A stretch of 64,000 nucleotides of DNA from Isoetes taiwanensis (Eukaryota > Streptophyta > Lycopodiopsida > Isoetales > Isoetaceae). Below, piece by piece: positions 46,860 through 58,271 of this stretch; positions within the stretch are counted from its first letter, which is position 1, and each line of letters opens with the position of its first letter. The stretch lies in the NCBI GenBank assembly GCA_021234155.1, contig JAJEKV010000003.1, positions 14,676,386 to 14,740,385 on the forward strand, given 5' to 3'. The notes under the pieces were generated by a model. It searched no databases, had not been told where the DNA came from, and saw only the letters and a list, made by a program, of their open reading frames with translations. The translations under genes were made by a program, and so were the position numbers.

Positions 46860-47675
46860 ATGGCAAGAACTAAGCAAACCGCAAGGATCCATCCAGTGGT
46901 GTAAGGCCAGCGATTACATTAGTCCGCCTCCTTCATCCACATCTCGAATCAAAGTCTCGATAGAGATTCTCCTCCTCCGACCATGCCTAACAGAAGCTGC
47001 GGAAAAGAACTCCGCATGACAGACGGTGGGAGAAGCAGCTCGGCAGTAAGTAGGGAGGTGCACTCCGATTCGGAGACGGAGGATGAAAATGTGAGAGATC
47101 GCCGAGCAGAATATGACGCCGGATTAATTATTGGGCAGCCGCCTCTTGCTTGCTCCCCGCCTCCTCCCGTGGATGCGCCAGACCTTCAAATCAAAGGAGG
47201 AGGCCCAACGCCGTAAAGGGGAAGGCGACCGAAATGTGAGGAGAGACGGCGTAAGAGTTGGTCGAAAGCAAATGCCGCAAATGCCGAGGTGGGTGAGGGT
47301 AGTGGCCTGCTTAAGACGGCTCCTGGCATTAAAAGCCAGCGAGATTAAGAAGTATGAGAAGAGCACTGAGATGGTCATTCCGTGGCTCCCATTTGCGAGG
47401 CTCGTGAAAGAGATTCTGCAAGAGTGTGGTGCGATACATCATACCGATTCATGTAATTCAAGCAACCGCCTTTAAATGCTCTTCAAATGGCTTCGGAAGC
47501 AGTTGGTGTCGGTCTGTTCGAGGACTCGCAGCTTGCAGCAATACATGCCAAGCGGGTGACTGTCATGCCCAAGGACATGCGCCTAGTCTTACGCATAAGG
47601 GATCCTGAGTACTATGGTCAAAATTTTATAGCTGAATACAACAAGAAGAAAGACCCCCCAGAAAAAAGGCAGTGA
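46860..47675 (+). pseudogene. Divergent histone H3 (CENH3-like) gene, frame broken
   Basis: The ATG in GCCATGGCA opens MARTKQTAR, the exact tail of histone H3, then diverges at position 9 and stops unless spliced (a GTAAGG donor follows at 46902). A fold region continues in two frames: EIKKYEKSTEMVIPWLPFAR and LVKEILQ (H3 alpha-N/alpha-1, with IP as in centromeric H3), then after a shift near 47445 [20 protein letters not shown] and [20 protein letters not shown] (alpha-2, alpha-3). Canonical H3 ends soon after; here about 25 residues follow (DPEYYGQNF ... [10 protein letters not shown]). About 14 nt seem inserted at the shift. A possible model is exons 46860-46901, 46991-47045 and 47189 on. 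H3 family is firm; CENH3 and function are inference. Confidence 0.65.
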
Positions 47676-47803
47676 AGTGCCTTTGTATTTTTTTCATATG
47701 TATAATATTCTTTAATGTAATGGCTTTCCTTATAAGCTTCATCTCTTAGTCCATTTGTTTCTTAGAAGCCTAGGTTCGCACTTTTTTTTTTTAAGGTTAT
47801 ACG

Positions 47804-47880
47804 TGAGGATCACACGACGCGCAGCAAGCATTGTGCTTTTTTTTTTTGCACATACTAGTTTTCGCTTCGTGTGATCCAAC
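47804..47880. promoter_or_regulatory. Palindrome B (GATCACACGACGCG family)
   Basis: GGATCACACGACGCG at the left pairs with CGCTTCGTGTGATCC at the right, and the arms continue to GCATTGTGC / GCACATAC around a T run. It is the same family as palindrome A and lies about 140 bp upstream of the ORF at 48018, comparable to the 150 bp between palindrome A and the ORF at 45887. Confidence 0.6.
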
Positions 47881-47898
47881 CCTAACCCTAACCCTAAA
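47880..47898. repeat. Telomere-like (CCCTAA)3 tract
   Basis: AACCCTAACCCTAACCCTAAA directly adjoins palindrome B. Short runs like this (telo boxes) are common in plant promoters, here about 120 bp upstream of an ATG; three units are too few to be a telomere. Confidence 0.7.
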
Positions 47899-48017
47899 AT
47901 GTACGGACAAATCTTCCCACAAGGGTTGTGTCCCCTTTCACAATGGCTACTTGAGTTCAGAAGTGACAGCGCCTTACCGCTCCTAAACATCTGCTTGCAT
48001 TCGTCGTCTGCTTTGCC

Positions 48018-48437
48018 ATGGATTGTTATGTGAATTTCCTGGAATGGTATGCATCTGCCCCACATGACAACGAGGAAGTTGCGCCGACTGCGATTTATCC
48101 GTTCTATTGTAAGGAGTTGGACATCATGGGAAACAGTAGCGAGCTTGGATGCTATCGCGAGGTTGCTTTAGCTTTCAGCCGGACCGCTTTGGCTCATCGG
48201 ACGTCCTTTGCAGATGTTCCTGGGTCGTGGATTCCAAAACCAGCTCTAGAGGAAGCGGCTTCCCATTTGCAAGTAGCAAAGACGTTTTTCAAGAATGCTG
48301 CGCAGTGGGCTCCTCCTAGCTGCGTCCTTGTACTTAAGAAGGTAACTTATATCTCGTTGCCATTTGCATTCGCTAGTAAATGCATTCTGCTCGGCCAAAC
48401 CGAAGATACACTGGAAACAATGAAATATTTAAGCTAA
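48018..48437 (+). CDS. Unrecognised ORF (139 residues)
   Basis: Begins GCCATGG (MDCYVNFLEWYASAPHDNEE), with LGCYREVALAFSRTALAHRT and ASHLQVAKTFFKNAAQWAPP in the middle. No family recognised. A GTAACT donor-like site follows LVLKK (48339), so the end of the frame may be intron. The next ORF starts 12 bp downstream. Confidence 0.45.
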   Translation: MDCYVNFLEWYASAPHDNEEVAPTAIYPFYCKELDIMGNSSELGCYREVALAFSRTALAHRTSFADVPGSWIPKPALEEAASHLQVAKTFFKNAAQWAPPSCVLVLKKVTYISLPFAFASKCILLGQTEDTLETMKYLS

Positions 48438-48449
48438 GGGGGGTCAGTT

Positions 48450-48731
48450 ATGTGTGATGATGCTGACTATGACGTAGAAATGGAGATAGATCTACAAGAA
48501 GAAGAGCAAGAATGTAGGAGTTTTGGCATCGATGCACTGGCCTTGGGTGAACCAGAGGAGGAAGATGATTCTGAAGGTGATGAGGATGAGGATGAGAAGA
48601 AGTGGTCTGACATAACGCCAATTTTAGTGGAAGGCAAAGAATACTTATTGCTAAGTGATATACTGAGGAACCCGTCTTTGTTACGAATGTGTGCTAGGGA
48701 AGACGAGCTTATCAGTACCTTGGCTGGGTAA
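48450..48731 (+). CDS. Unrecognised acidic ORF (93 residues)
   Basis: MCDDADYDVEMEIDLQEEEQ, an acidic run EPEEEDDSEGDEDEDEKK at the middle, then a hydrophobic end (YLLLSDILRNPSLLRM). No family recognised. It could be a second exon or gene of the same unit as the preceding ORF. Acidic stretches of this kind are common in histone chaperones, but that alone is no evidence of one. Confidence 0.4.
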   Translation: MCDDADYDVEMEIDLQEEEQECRSFGIDALALGEPEEEDDSEGDEDEDEKKWSDITPILVEGKEYLLLSDILRNPSLLRMCAREDELISTLAG

Positions 48732-48879
48732 ACCTAGGCCTAGATTTTGTAGAGGAGCAGTAAGTTGATGTTGTATGCTCTGTTCAGAATAGTAAATATC
48801 GAACATGTTAGAAAAACTCCCCTCCTCCATCTATTTTGATAGTGATTAGGGAATGCTCAGTGAACTTTTTCGCTTATTT

Positions 48880-51350
48880 TGAAGGGGACAATGAATTCAA
48901 ATGCTTGACTTTTATTTTAAAGTTAGTGGCATGAGAGTCTGATGGAGAAAATGAAGATCTAGTGGCTTTAGCTTGCAGGCAAGTATTGCAAATGATGGGA
49001 GCAGAAGAATGAAGAATCCTTGAGCAACAAGATGATGAATACGAGGTTGAGCAATATGGCCAAGTCGATGATCATGCCAAAGACGCTGCTTGGTAGGTAG
49101 TGTAGACACAAAATTTGCAGATTCTATGTTAGAAAAGCCATCAAAAATTTGATATAGATTATCAACGCATATACTAGTATTGGCCCTTGGCCAACATATT
49201 TGACATTTTTTTCATTCGCTCATTTTTAAACCTTCTGTTTTCCATATTTGCTTGTTCATTCTCTAGCCTTGGATTTCCTATGCCTTTCTTTTTAAGCTTT
49301 GATTCTTGCCTATGTAGAATGCATTCCCAGAGTAATGCCAATGGAATAATGTTTTTTTCGGGCCATGCTGTGCACACATCATATGGTATAGGACATCGAC
49401 TGATTTGGGGTTGCCCTTGCCCAAATAAAAGAGAGGATCACAAGGAAATACTTATGGGCCATTATGCAAGAGGTCTTGCATTGTTGCTTTGTCACAAACG
49501 AAATATTGTTGTTGTTATCTTTTTGACATTGTTTTGCCTTGATCTATAAATGTTGCTGTGTTAATCCAGTTATATGATTCAATTCCTCTTCCTGATATTT
49601 CCATATAGTCGTTGTTTCTTTAATCCATTTGAAGCCTACATCTAAGCTTATAACTTACTGAGCATTCTCATCTATTTTGTTATTCTTTTCCTTTGTTCTG
49701 TATCTCTCTTACAAAGCAAGTTGCACAAGGAACTTGATCTGTAGCATCCACTTTGCCAAGCCCTTAACTTTAGCATTCTGCAAGGCTTGAGTTGTCTTTC
49801 GCAAAGGCTGAGTTGTCCCATCAAACAATTCTAGAGGTCCAGACCACAAACAAATCCTTTGGGTGTTGATCAAGTGTAGAACTTGGTCCAACAACTAGTG
49901 AGAAGAAACTCTTGGTCTGAGCTGAGAATTTGGCAACAGCGGGAAGAGAAAGCAATGTGCAGTCGAGCATCTGTGATTTTCCTTGCTGATAATAAATTCT
50001 TTTGCAATCCTGGTACATGGAGCACATTGAGAACTTGCTTGATAATGTCAGAGTTCAAAGAAATAGCCACTGTACCTAAAGCTATGGCAGACTGGACATG
50101 GTCATCTCCCATTTGTACAACAGGAGGAGCATTGGAGTATAAGAGACAAAGGATTCTTTCAATGGGGTCATATAGCCGGTCGCATCAGAACCCAAGTACT
50201 AAGTAGGATCCATGAAGGTAAAACAGAATAAAAAAACTGTGTACAAGAAGTCATGCATCATATTGCTATGTTTTTTAACCATAATTATATTGCTACATTC
50301 TTCATGCACGGAGGATTTAGCAGAGACAACAAGAGGAGAAGAATTCGATTGAGGATGAGCAGGGTCTTGGAATCCTTAGAATCAGAAGAGTCTTTCTTGA
50401 TGTTTAGACCTGCAAACATGAGAGTACCAGAGCTGCATGGACGAGTTTGTTGTTGGCGAATGGCTTCAGATTTTGGTGCGATCCAAAGCTTCTTCAAAAG
50501 TGTATCAACCGTCAAGATTTGATAACTGGGTAAAAGCATGTTAGGCTATAAAAAGTATCATTTAGGAACCACAAAAGTACCCAAAAAGGTAGCTAGCACC
50601 GGGTACTGGGTATCTGTGTAATATCTCAATAAAAATTGTATGTTTTAAAATTGATGTATTTATTTTGACCTCGGAGAGCATTATTTTTATCCTAAATATT
50701 AACATGTGCTTGAATTCTATTTTGGATTTCTGAGTTAGTTTCAATGAAAAGAAAGATGAGAAAGTACCCACTTTTAAAGTTCCTAGTATAGGTAGTACAC
50801 CTTAACATGCTTTCATCCAACTAATCCTTCGTATAACTTGGGAAGACTATTCAATAGCATACTGACTGACTTTCTCATCTTCTGTGATGCCAACTCCAGT
50901 GGTATGGAGTTCATCAATGATGTCTTTTATTTGGCATATGTGCTCTACGAAGTCTCCATCTTCAGAAAGATGACGATCATACAGACACTTGCGTAGTGCT
51001 AAGCAGTTTCTAAGAAGGTTTGATGCATAAATTAACAAGGATCTACCAAATTTCTTTGGCAGTACTTGCCCCTTTCACCAAGCATACTATGGTATCCTCA
51101 AGAGTAGAACAAATGATAAGGCGGATCTTTCAATCTTTCTCAACAAAGCTCGAGTTTGTGGCACCTAGAACCACCTCTACGGTGGCTTTACAATCAGAAT
51201 CTGTCATCGGAACTACACAATTAGCCACTAGGGCTGTAGAATTAGCCACTAGGGCTGCAGGATTTTCAACAATTTTCTATATTTCCTTATCCTCTAAAGC
51301 CATCTGGAGTCTCCACTTCCACATCTGGAAGTTTTTCTTGTGAATCGAGG
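48880..51350 (-). mobile_element. Decayed Ty1/copia element, gag to integrase start
   Basis: From right to left (minus strand): gag pieces (GASTAKEIW, LLRNCLALRKCLYDRHLSED, DIIDELHTTGVGITEDEKVS), a protease end (ALGTVAISLNSDI, VLHVPGLQKNLLSARK) and the GAG-pre-integrase zinc region (LWHDHRLGHI ... CNTCLQAKATR). All are in different frames, with stops. RT is not seen. A related LTR-like sequence lies at 51.4-51.6 kb to the right. Confidence 0.8.
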
Positions 51351-51660
51351 AATCATGTACTAATCAGTAGACATTATGGTTGTAGGAGTATCCATGATCA
51401 TGATTTTATGCAATCAAATGGGGCAAAAATAGGGCACGTACAAAAGGAGGTGATCAAGCCAGAAAAAGGAACGATGATGCGATAAGCTTTGGGAATAAAC
51501 AGAACAGCAATCTCTGGATTGATACAAAGTGCATAAAAGAAGAACAATGAGCAGGAGTTCATTATGTATAATGTATTGAAATCCTTCTTATATGGCAAGG
51601 AGCAAGAATCTGGCAATGAATGTTGTAGCCCGAGATTCTTGGATCATGTGTCAAATACAT
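51350..51660 (-). mobile_element. Probable LTR side of the copia remnant
   Basis: Lies just upstream (minus strand) of the gag start and shares words with 44.95-45.06 kb. No exact ends found. Confidence 0.4.
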
Positions 51661-53110
51661 GAAGATAATTCCTTGTCAGGAACCTACCTGCCTAACTACT
51701 CCTACTAACGGCTCCTAGCTTGATAATCTAATACGGTGGAGGTTTTGGGTAGGGGTTTTTGCCCTATGACAATTGAGCTACCTCTCGCTCAAACTGTTTT
51801 CATAGGTGGTGGCCTTTGTTGTGTTTCTCTCTAACGATGTATCCTACTCTTCTGTGATCTTTTTAGAGCTAAACATCCATCAAAATATCATGTTTTGAGA
51901 TGCTCGTGGAGTTTTACAGAGGTTGAAAAATCTGAAAACAATGCAACCCAATAGAGACATAACACTTTATTATGGCGGGAGTTAGCTCCAGAGGTAAAAT
52001 TATATTGTAACACAATGCAACTTGCATCTGAAGTCTTGCAGCTAGGAGGGGTTTCCATGGTAGCCCATTTTTTACGAATTCAATGGTACTATCTGCATTG
52101 ATATGCATTGACATACAAAGAGGCTTACATCAAAGGCATTATTCTCTAAACAATCAACTCTATCATGACCCAAGCTACTAAAGTGAATATTTGAGCTCAA
52201 ATCCTACTTAAGATCTACTCAAACATGACTACATCATTGGTTTTATTCTACAGGATCATTGTTGGTTGTTTTATCCTTCAGTTCAATTAATTGTAGATTG
52301 TTCTGGTTATAGATGTAAAAACAACATTGATAATCTGCGGAAAATTAGGTCATGGATCTATACAAAGCATCATTATTGTGAATCTCAATTAATCTAATTT
52401 GTTGCTTTGAAATACTGTTTTTTTTTTCACTCTTTTTCTTGAAGAATGTGTTGGAAATGGAGCAGAATATTCTTTGGAGTAGCTATTCTTGTATTAGACT
52501 AAAATTCTATTGTAACAGTCACATTTGATGAATGCTATGCACTAAAGTTAGGCTTAGACAGACAATTTAAGGTGCTTTCAAATCTTCCAACTTAAAGGCA
52601 TCTAACACACACTCACACTCATCATCATCATTCTAACATGTTTAGCCATAAGGCTCGCCATAAAAGGTTTTATGAGATCAGCTAAGGACCCTTCAAACTG
52701 TCCCCCAATTTTGATTTTAAACCGATTCCCGAACCTGCAGACTTGGGCAAAAAGAGTTCCCCCAAAGTTGAGCAGGTTAAGCATGGAATCATGAAGAATA
52801 TTGTGTATATCCATCATTATTACTTTCAGGGTAAGCAAGATTGGCCAATGAACCTTCAAATTGAGCGCCAAATTTTGGAGGGCAACATTTCCCTCTGATT
52901 TTAGCAAACAATCTCATCAAATTGGCCGCTGGAACTATCGACAATGAGAATATTGAAGAACCATGGCTAAGTTAAGAAGCTTCATGCAAATGGAAAAGAT
53001 TTTCCATTTTTTCTCGCTGTTTTCGTATTTTTCAGAGCAAGGTTGACCATTTCAAGTGGAGATGTCTAAGAATTCCTTCTCTTACAATAAAAAAAGTTCA
53101 ATCTGAAGAA
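51661..53110. other. Intergenic, no gene recognised
   Basis: Only short frames without motifs; some A/T-rich low-complexity sequence. Nothing further. Confidence 0.4.
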
Positions 53111-53111
53111 G

Positions 53112-53605
53112 AAACAGAATAGAATAGATTAGATTTCTTAACGTCCACGAAGACCTACAGACCATGGGACCCATACAATGGCCTAATACAACCATTGCTA
53201 CTAGGATGTAAAAACCCTCATCTCAAAAGTTTTTCAAGGGAAAAACTTTTGCAGTAATGATGATACTAGTCAAGCAAGAAGAAAATATAAGTAGGCGATG
53301 ATGATTACTGAGGGCTCAATAATTGAAGACGCTCATCTAGAATCTCAAATATATATAATGCCAAGTCATGCACAGGTGAGGCTCTGAGAAGTTGTGGAAG
53401 CATGGAATAGAATGCTAAAGTCAAATAACGATTCCTGACCATCTCAAAAGCAGGACATCTTAGCAGAGTATGGCTTTCATCTACAATAACCTGTAACTGG
53501 GAACACGCACATAATCTCGCTTCTCGTGGCAATTGTGGCTGCTCCCATCTATATGTCTCAATCCGTAGCTTGTGGGACCCTGTGCGAATTGATGCAATAG
53601 CTATA
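53112..53605 (-). mobile_element. LINE 3' fragment
   Basis: Minus-strand copy of the piece at 33.0-33.5 kb: SHTLLRCPAFEMVRNRYLTL, LPQLLRASPVHDLALYI; tail AGAATAGAATAGATTAGATT on the plus strand at about 53117, i.e. (TTCTA)n on the minus strand, followed by the TTAACGTCCACGA motif shared with the LINE at 7.65 kb. 5'-truncated. Confidence 0.8.
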
Positions 53606-53634
53606 AGCTTTTTTTTTTAACAAGGAAGCTTTGT

Positions 53635-53870
53635 TTGGCGATATACATAGGACGTGAAGGCCATAGAAGGCGTGGGGTTGCCTTTTGGTAGTAGCCCACT
53701 ATGGCTCTTCCATAAAAGGGACATTCGTATTTGGAGGCATGGCCAAAGGTGGCCCATCCCTTTTAGGGCTAGGGTTTGCTAGCTATAAGGATGCTCGAGG
53801 GAGAGCTCATGGGGCATTCAGTATCTTGGTTGAGTGACGAGTATAGCGAACACGTCATTTATTCATTTCA
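53635..53870 (+). mobile_element. LTR, plus orientation, with primer-binding site
   Basis: An LTR of about 235 bp ends in TTTCA at 53870; two bases on, GGTATCAGAGC (53873-53883) matches the tRNA-iMet primer site. The interior after it has a short gag-like frame (53834-54091). An inverted copy of the LTR is at 55269-55511. Confidence 0.65.
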
Positions 53871-53883
53871 GAGGTATCAGAGC

Positions 53884-55268
53884 GTCAAGTTTCGATGGGC
53901 AAATTTCTTTTCCTTTTGTGACAAAGTTACTTTTTGCACTTGGAACTAGGATTTGCACTTCCACAAGTGCAATATACTCCAAGGGAAAGATGCTAACAGT
54001 AGCTCTTTTGTGCGTTTGGATGATCAAGCTTGTGTTTGAAGAGTCGATTATGATTCTCTTATGGCTTGGCTATGTTTTGTGGCTTAAGTAATGGCCTTGG
54101 CAAGCATAGAGCTATGGATGTTAGATAATGAGGTTGTTGACTTTGATGTTCTTAAAGTATTTCCCTTGAGTCATGAATTTGTGGAGATGGCTTTGAAAAA
54201 GGCAACAATATTAAATTTTTTTTTTTTTTAGATTTCGTGGTGGGCAATGATAGGCGAATAAGACCATTTTAGCTTAGACTAGAAGAAGCTCCATGTAAAT
54301 GTCTTCTAACGACATAAAGAACTTTGGGGAAGCAAATTTGGTATTTTGACGTGGCAAGGATAGGCTAGTTGGGTTATTCTAGCCTAGCCAAAAGCAATTT
54401 TAAGCGTCCTTTGAAGCCATATTAAAGTTAACTTTAGGGAAATAAAATGACATAAAAATAACTTTAAGATAGATAGTATTTTAACGTCACGCCACTACTA
54501 GTAAACATGTGTCCGGCGTTGCCACGCTTTGATTCTATTGCTTTACCACTATCAGGAGCAAAGTACTCCTTTCATCAAATAATCAATGCCCATTGTGTAG
54601 GTGAAGATAATCAATGCCAATTGTGTAGATGAAAAGTTCATGTTTCAAGAATGGTCCTCATTCTTGAAACATGAACTTTTCATCTAATGGTCCTCACGTA
54701 CGAAAATTAAAACAACCCAATAATCCAATGGTCGTTGATGAGCATGGTAATTATGTTGGAGTGATAGAGTAACAAATAAATGGGTAATCCTTCAAAGGTT
54801 AAAAATTTTCAACTTATTGAATTAAATGATTTGGTTGAGGAAAAATAAATTGTTTATAGAGTTGAATTTCTCTACATACATACCATCCACAAAAGCATGA
54901 TCAAAGCATGTTTTTCCTTATATGCCTTCAAATTGTCCAACTTTGTTCTTTTAGCAATCTGGCAATAAATTAATCAAGTATGCATCTAAAAGTATCTTCG
55001 TAAGTGAAAATGTGACAAAGAATGGTATGAGAATGTACGTCTGGCATTATCTGTGTAGAGGAATGAAACAAAAGTCATTCTTTCTTTGGCTACGTAGACG
55101 ATTTGGTTGACTACGTTATGTCTTAGATCCAAATTATCTTCAGGATCAAAAACATTTGGTTGTCCTTAACTTGGCCTTCATTAGCTCTAGGATGTTTTTC
55201 TTTTTTTGTTCCTTAGAATTCTACCTAATCCAGTAATGCAGATATATTTATCTCATTTGTGTGCTCAC
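53884..55268. other. Interior between inverted LTRs
   Basis: No clear pol domain; an internal inverted repeat GAATGGTCCTCATTCTTGAA-type (54645-54690) is visible, where TTGTGTAGATGAAAAGTTCATG and its reverse occur. A TAGATAGTATTTTAACGTC stretch (54470) resembles a minus-strand LINE end. Confidence 0.4.
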
Positions 55269-55511
55269 TCAAATGAACAAATGACGTGCTAGCTCTACTC
55301 GCCACCCAACCACGAGCTCCGCATAGATACTGAATGCCCCATAAGCTCTCCCCCGAGCATCTTTATAGCTAGCAAACCCTAGCCCTAAAAGGGATGGGCC
55401 ACCTTTGGCCATGCTTCCAAATATGGACATCCCTTTTATGGAAGACCCATAGTGGGCTACTGCCAAAAGAGCAGCGCCACGCCTTCTATGTCCACATCCT
55501 ATGTATATTGC
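55269..55511 (-). mobile_element. Same LTR in inverted orientation
   Basis: Reverse complement of 53635-53870 along its length (shared words: TAGGGCTAGGGTTTGCTAGC, AAAGGTGGCCCATCCCTTTT, GGGGCATTCAGTATCT). An LTR pair in inverted orientation cannot come from one simple insertion. Confidence 0.65.
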
Positions 55512-55839
55512 ATGAGGAAGTCGATGAGAATTCTCTTTGTAGTTGGGGAGCAATGAACATTCATATTTGGGTGCATTAAGCACTGTATCAAATTGATTTT
55601 ATAACCAAGAAATGCTCTAATTTTTGCTTAGCAATAGGCCTTATTCATTTTCCTTGTAAAGGCCATGAAAATTTACTTAGATATATTTCTGAGAATTCTA
55701 ATCAGGAATTACAAGCAATATACAATCAATTGTATGGAGTTCACTGCAAAGTGTTAAAATGATTGTAATTATCTTCATCGCTCTAATATTACTTGTCCAC
55801 AAGAGGAAAGAGTGCAGAAGAATTATAAGTTCCAAATCA

Positions 55840-56998
55840 AAAATTGCTTATGGAGGTGCATTCACTAGAGCATGGATTGAGGAGAATCTCAGAAGATAGT
55901 GATAATCTTCAAAAGAGATTGAAGATGACATCATTGAAAGTTAGGGAGAGGAAAATGAATTTGAAGGCTATAAATGTCCTTGCCCCGGTGGATGGAGGAT
56001 CCAAAAGAAGGATCATTGCCATAAAAAAAACTCGTCGATTCAAGTGTGTCTGACATGAAGAAGAAAAAACCTTGTAATACTGCTTCCTTACTGAAGAAAT
56101 TCGTGAAGGATGGTGTTATAGAAATGTTGAAGCTTCTTAGAACCAATCACTTACAAAAAGTTCTAATGGATCAGATGCTAAGTGAATTGGAAAAAAATCG
56201 AAGTTCTGAGAGCATGCAAGGGTTGTGTAATAATGTGGGTATCAGTAGGCATGCTTATCTTGTTCTTTTCTGGGATTTGGAGGATGGGATAAAGCAACAA
56301 AATATCACTAAAACCATCCTCCCCAGAATCATTAAGGTTGGGGTGAGTAGATCAAGACGTAATTCTTAGGTGGAAGAGGATTTGGAAGAGATATATCAGA
56401 TTACTACATCTCTTCTAGAAAAAGTAAGAAGAGGGGTGGATCTCAAAATGGTTTATTTATTCTTAATGAAAAATAATTGTTGGATGGACTTCACTAAGAT
56501 GCTTCAGTTATTAGTTCATTTCTATGGTATAAAATTGAAAGAATATGCAGGACAACTGCAAATATGCATCGGCAGTACACTGGACTGCCGATGCATCCTC
56601 TTGGCGTCCTATCCCAACGCATGGCCCCCCAGCTAAACAAAGGGCATTTGATCTTGGTTCTGGTTGGCTCCTGTGGTCGATATGGGAGTATCGCAGACAC
56701 CACATCTTTTAGGGCATTTATTCATCTGCACGTGGTGTTATTATGGCGGCCCAGAAAAAGATACTAACAACCTACAAGTGTTCCTCCCTTGAATCAGAAA
56801 TGATGGAACGCATCTGGATTCAGTATCTTCGAATTGATTCTTATCATTAGTCTCCTATTCTGGAGTAAGTACATTGTGCTCCAGGCTCGTGCTCCTGTGG
56901 CATCTTTTTGTGCTTACACAGTTAGATGAGACATGTAAATTTTGTACTTTTTATCTGATTAATAAACTTTTTGGCTTTTGTCCTTCAAAAAAAAAAAA
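55840..56998 (+). pseudogene. Retroposed unknown sequence with poly-A
   Basis: A frame from 56055 (MKKKKPCNTASLLKKFVKDG) runs to a TAG at 56367 and on in the same phase to 56636. The protein (GVIEMLKLLRTNHLQKVLMD, QGLCNNVGISRHAYLVLFWD) is not recognised. An AATAAA at 56961 is followed 21 bp later by an A tract (56987-56998), so the whole looks like a reverse-transcribed copy. A 12-bp perfect hairpin lies at 56565-56595. Confidence 0.5.
56565..56595. repeat. Perfect 12-bp hairpin
   Basis: TGCATCGGCAGT and ACTGCCGATGCA are perfect reverse complements separated by ACACTGG (7 bp). The stem interrupts the unknown ORF at its end. Confidence 0.85.
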
Positions 56999-56999
56999 G

Positions 57000-58200
57000 T
57001 ATAAAGTTGGATGAGGTGGAGCCCATCAAAGGTGAGAAGTATGAAAGGGTGCCCTTAATGAACAGAGTATTATCAAATTCTAATAGTGATGATGGCAAAT
57101 TCTTTGTTCAGTCAGGGGATCATACTTGGTAGATAGGGATCTTTCAAGTGCCTAAAGAAAAGTCATGGTGTTCTTTAAGATCTTCCAGCGGATAACTATT
57201 TCTACTTTGATTCCTGCTCATAGAGTTGGAGAGAAGCTTAATGTTCCTGGCTATTGTAGATTACGAAAGTTTAATAGCATTTCGTAATTTGACGACAAAT
57301 AAATGCATGCATTTGCTAATAAATGCATGCATGTACAACATGATGCATGGATCTCGTTAGATGACTTGTGCATGCCCATGTTATTTATATGCGAGGGTAG
57401 ATGGAATGGGAAAGTATGCTAGGGTAGATGTATGCTAGTGTTCCCCTGATACTGCACCAACACGAGATAAGGAAGATAAAGGATTGATCCCTGCCTTTGG
57501 AATACCTTTGAAGGGAGTGCAAATATATGCATTGTGCATGCTTTTTCATAAATAATTGACAAGATGGTTTACATGAGTATTCTTTTTGCCTGGAATAAGT
57601 CTCCTCAACCATCCAAAAAAACTTGCATGAAAGATGTAGGGAAAGTACTTTTTAATATTGGTCTCCATGGAGGTGATTATAAAATACTTAAGATTCTAAG
57701 AGGGAAGGTAAGGTTCCATGCAAGCCATCGATGGGTGGGGTGAAAGTAAAACGATTTCCACCATGCATTAAATTTTATAAGAACATATCCTCTGGGGAAG
57801 GTGTTGGGAAAAGCATCGAGAACATTAGAGAAGAACATGAAAGTGTCCCTAATATTCTTGGCCACTTAGGAGATTGTATTCCATTATGATATTACTGTGG
57901 CCGGGAGAGGGAGGGGCAGGGGGGGATCCATCTGTGTACGTGGCCAGGAAATAATGACATAACAATCCCACGTTGTATGTACAAGCGCAGAGAGTTACAC
58001 CCTTCCACCCATAACGAAGACGAACGTCGTCCTCGGTGTCGTCATTTATCTAACAAGATTTGCATTATCCTTAGAGAAACTTCAAATTCTCACACGGTCG
58101 CAAAGTTTACAACTATGACATAGCTGTATTCAAAATCAGATCTTTTTTATTTCGGGATAATTCCTTGTTTTAGGAATTCGAAAAGTGGGGTACTCTCGCT
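57000..58200. other. Intergenic with G-rich motif
   Basis: Short frames only. A G-quadruplex-type run GGGAGAGGGAGGGGCAGGGG is at 57903-57922. AAATGCATGCAT is repeated around 57300. Confidence 0.4.
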
Positions 58201-58227
58201 TCAAACTTGTTTCCTTCTCCCAAGTAG

Positions 58228-58271
58228 AAAAATATATTCTATTCTATTCTATTCTATTCCATTCCATTCTA
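58228..58271 (+). mobile_element. 44-bp LINE-tail insertion with target duplication
   Basis: AAAAATATATTCTATTCTAT and further TTCTA/TTCCA units are flanked by perfect 13-bp direct repeats TTCTCCCAAGTAG at 58215-58227 and 58272-58284. The insert matches the end of the LINE at 33.45 kb. It is a LINE integration that copied almost only the 3' tail. Confidence 0.75.

Noticed and set aside
46860-46905. Canonical histone H3 gene
   Set aside because: Only the first nine residues match; the core is clearly divergent and split between frames.
47880-47898. A telomere or chromosome end
   Set aside because: Only about three units, with ordinary sequence on both sides.
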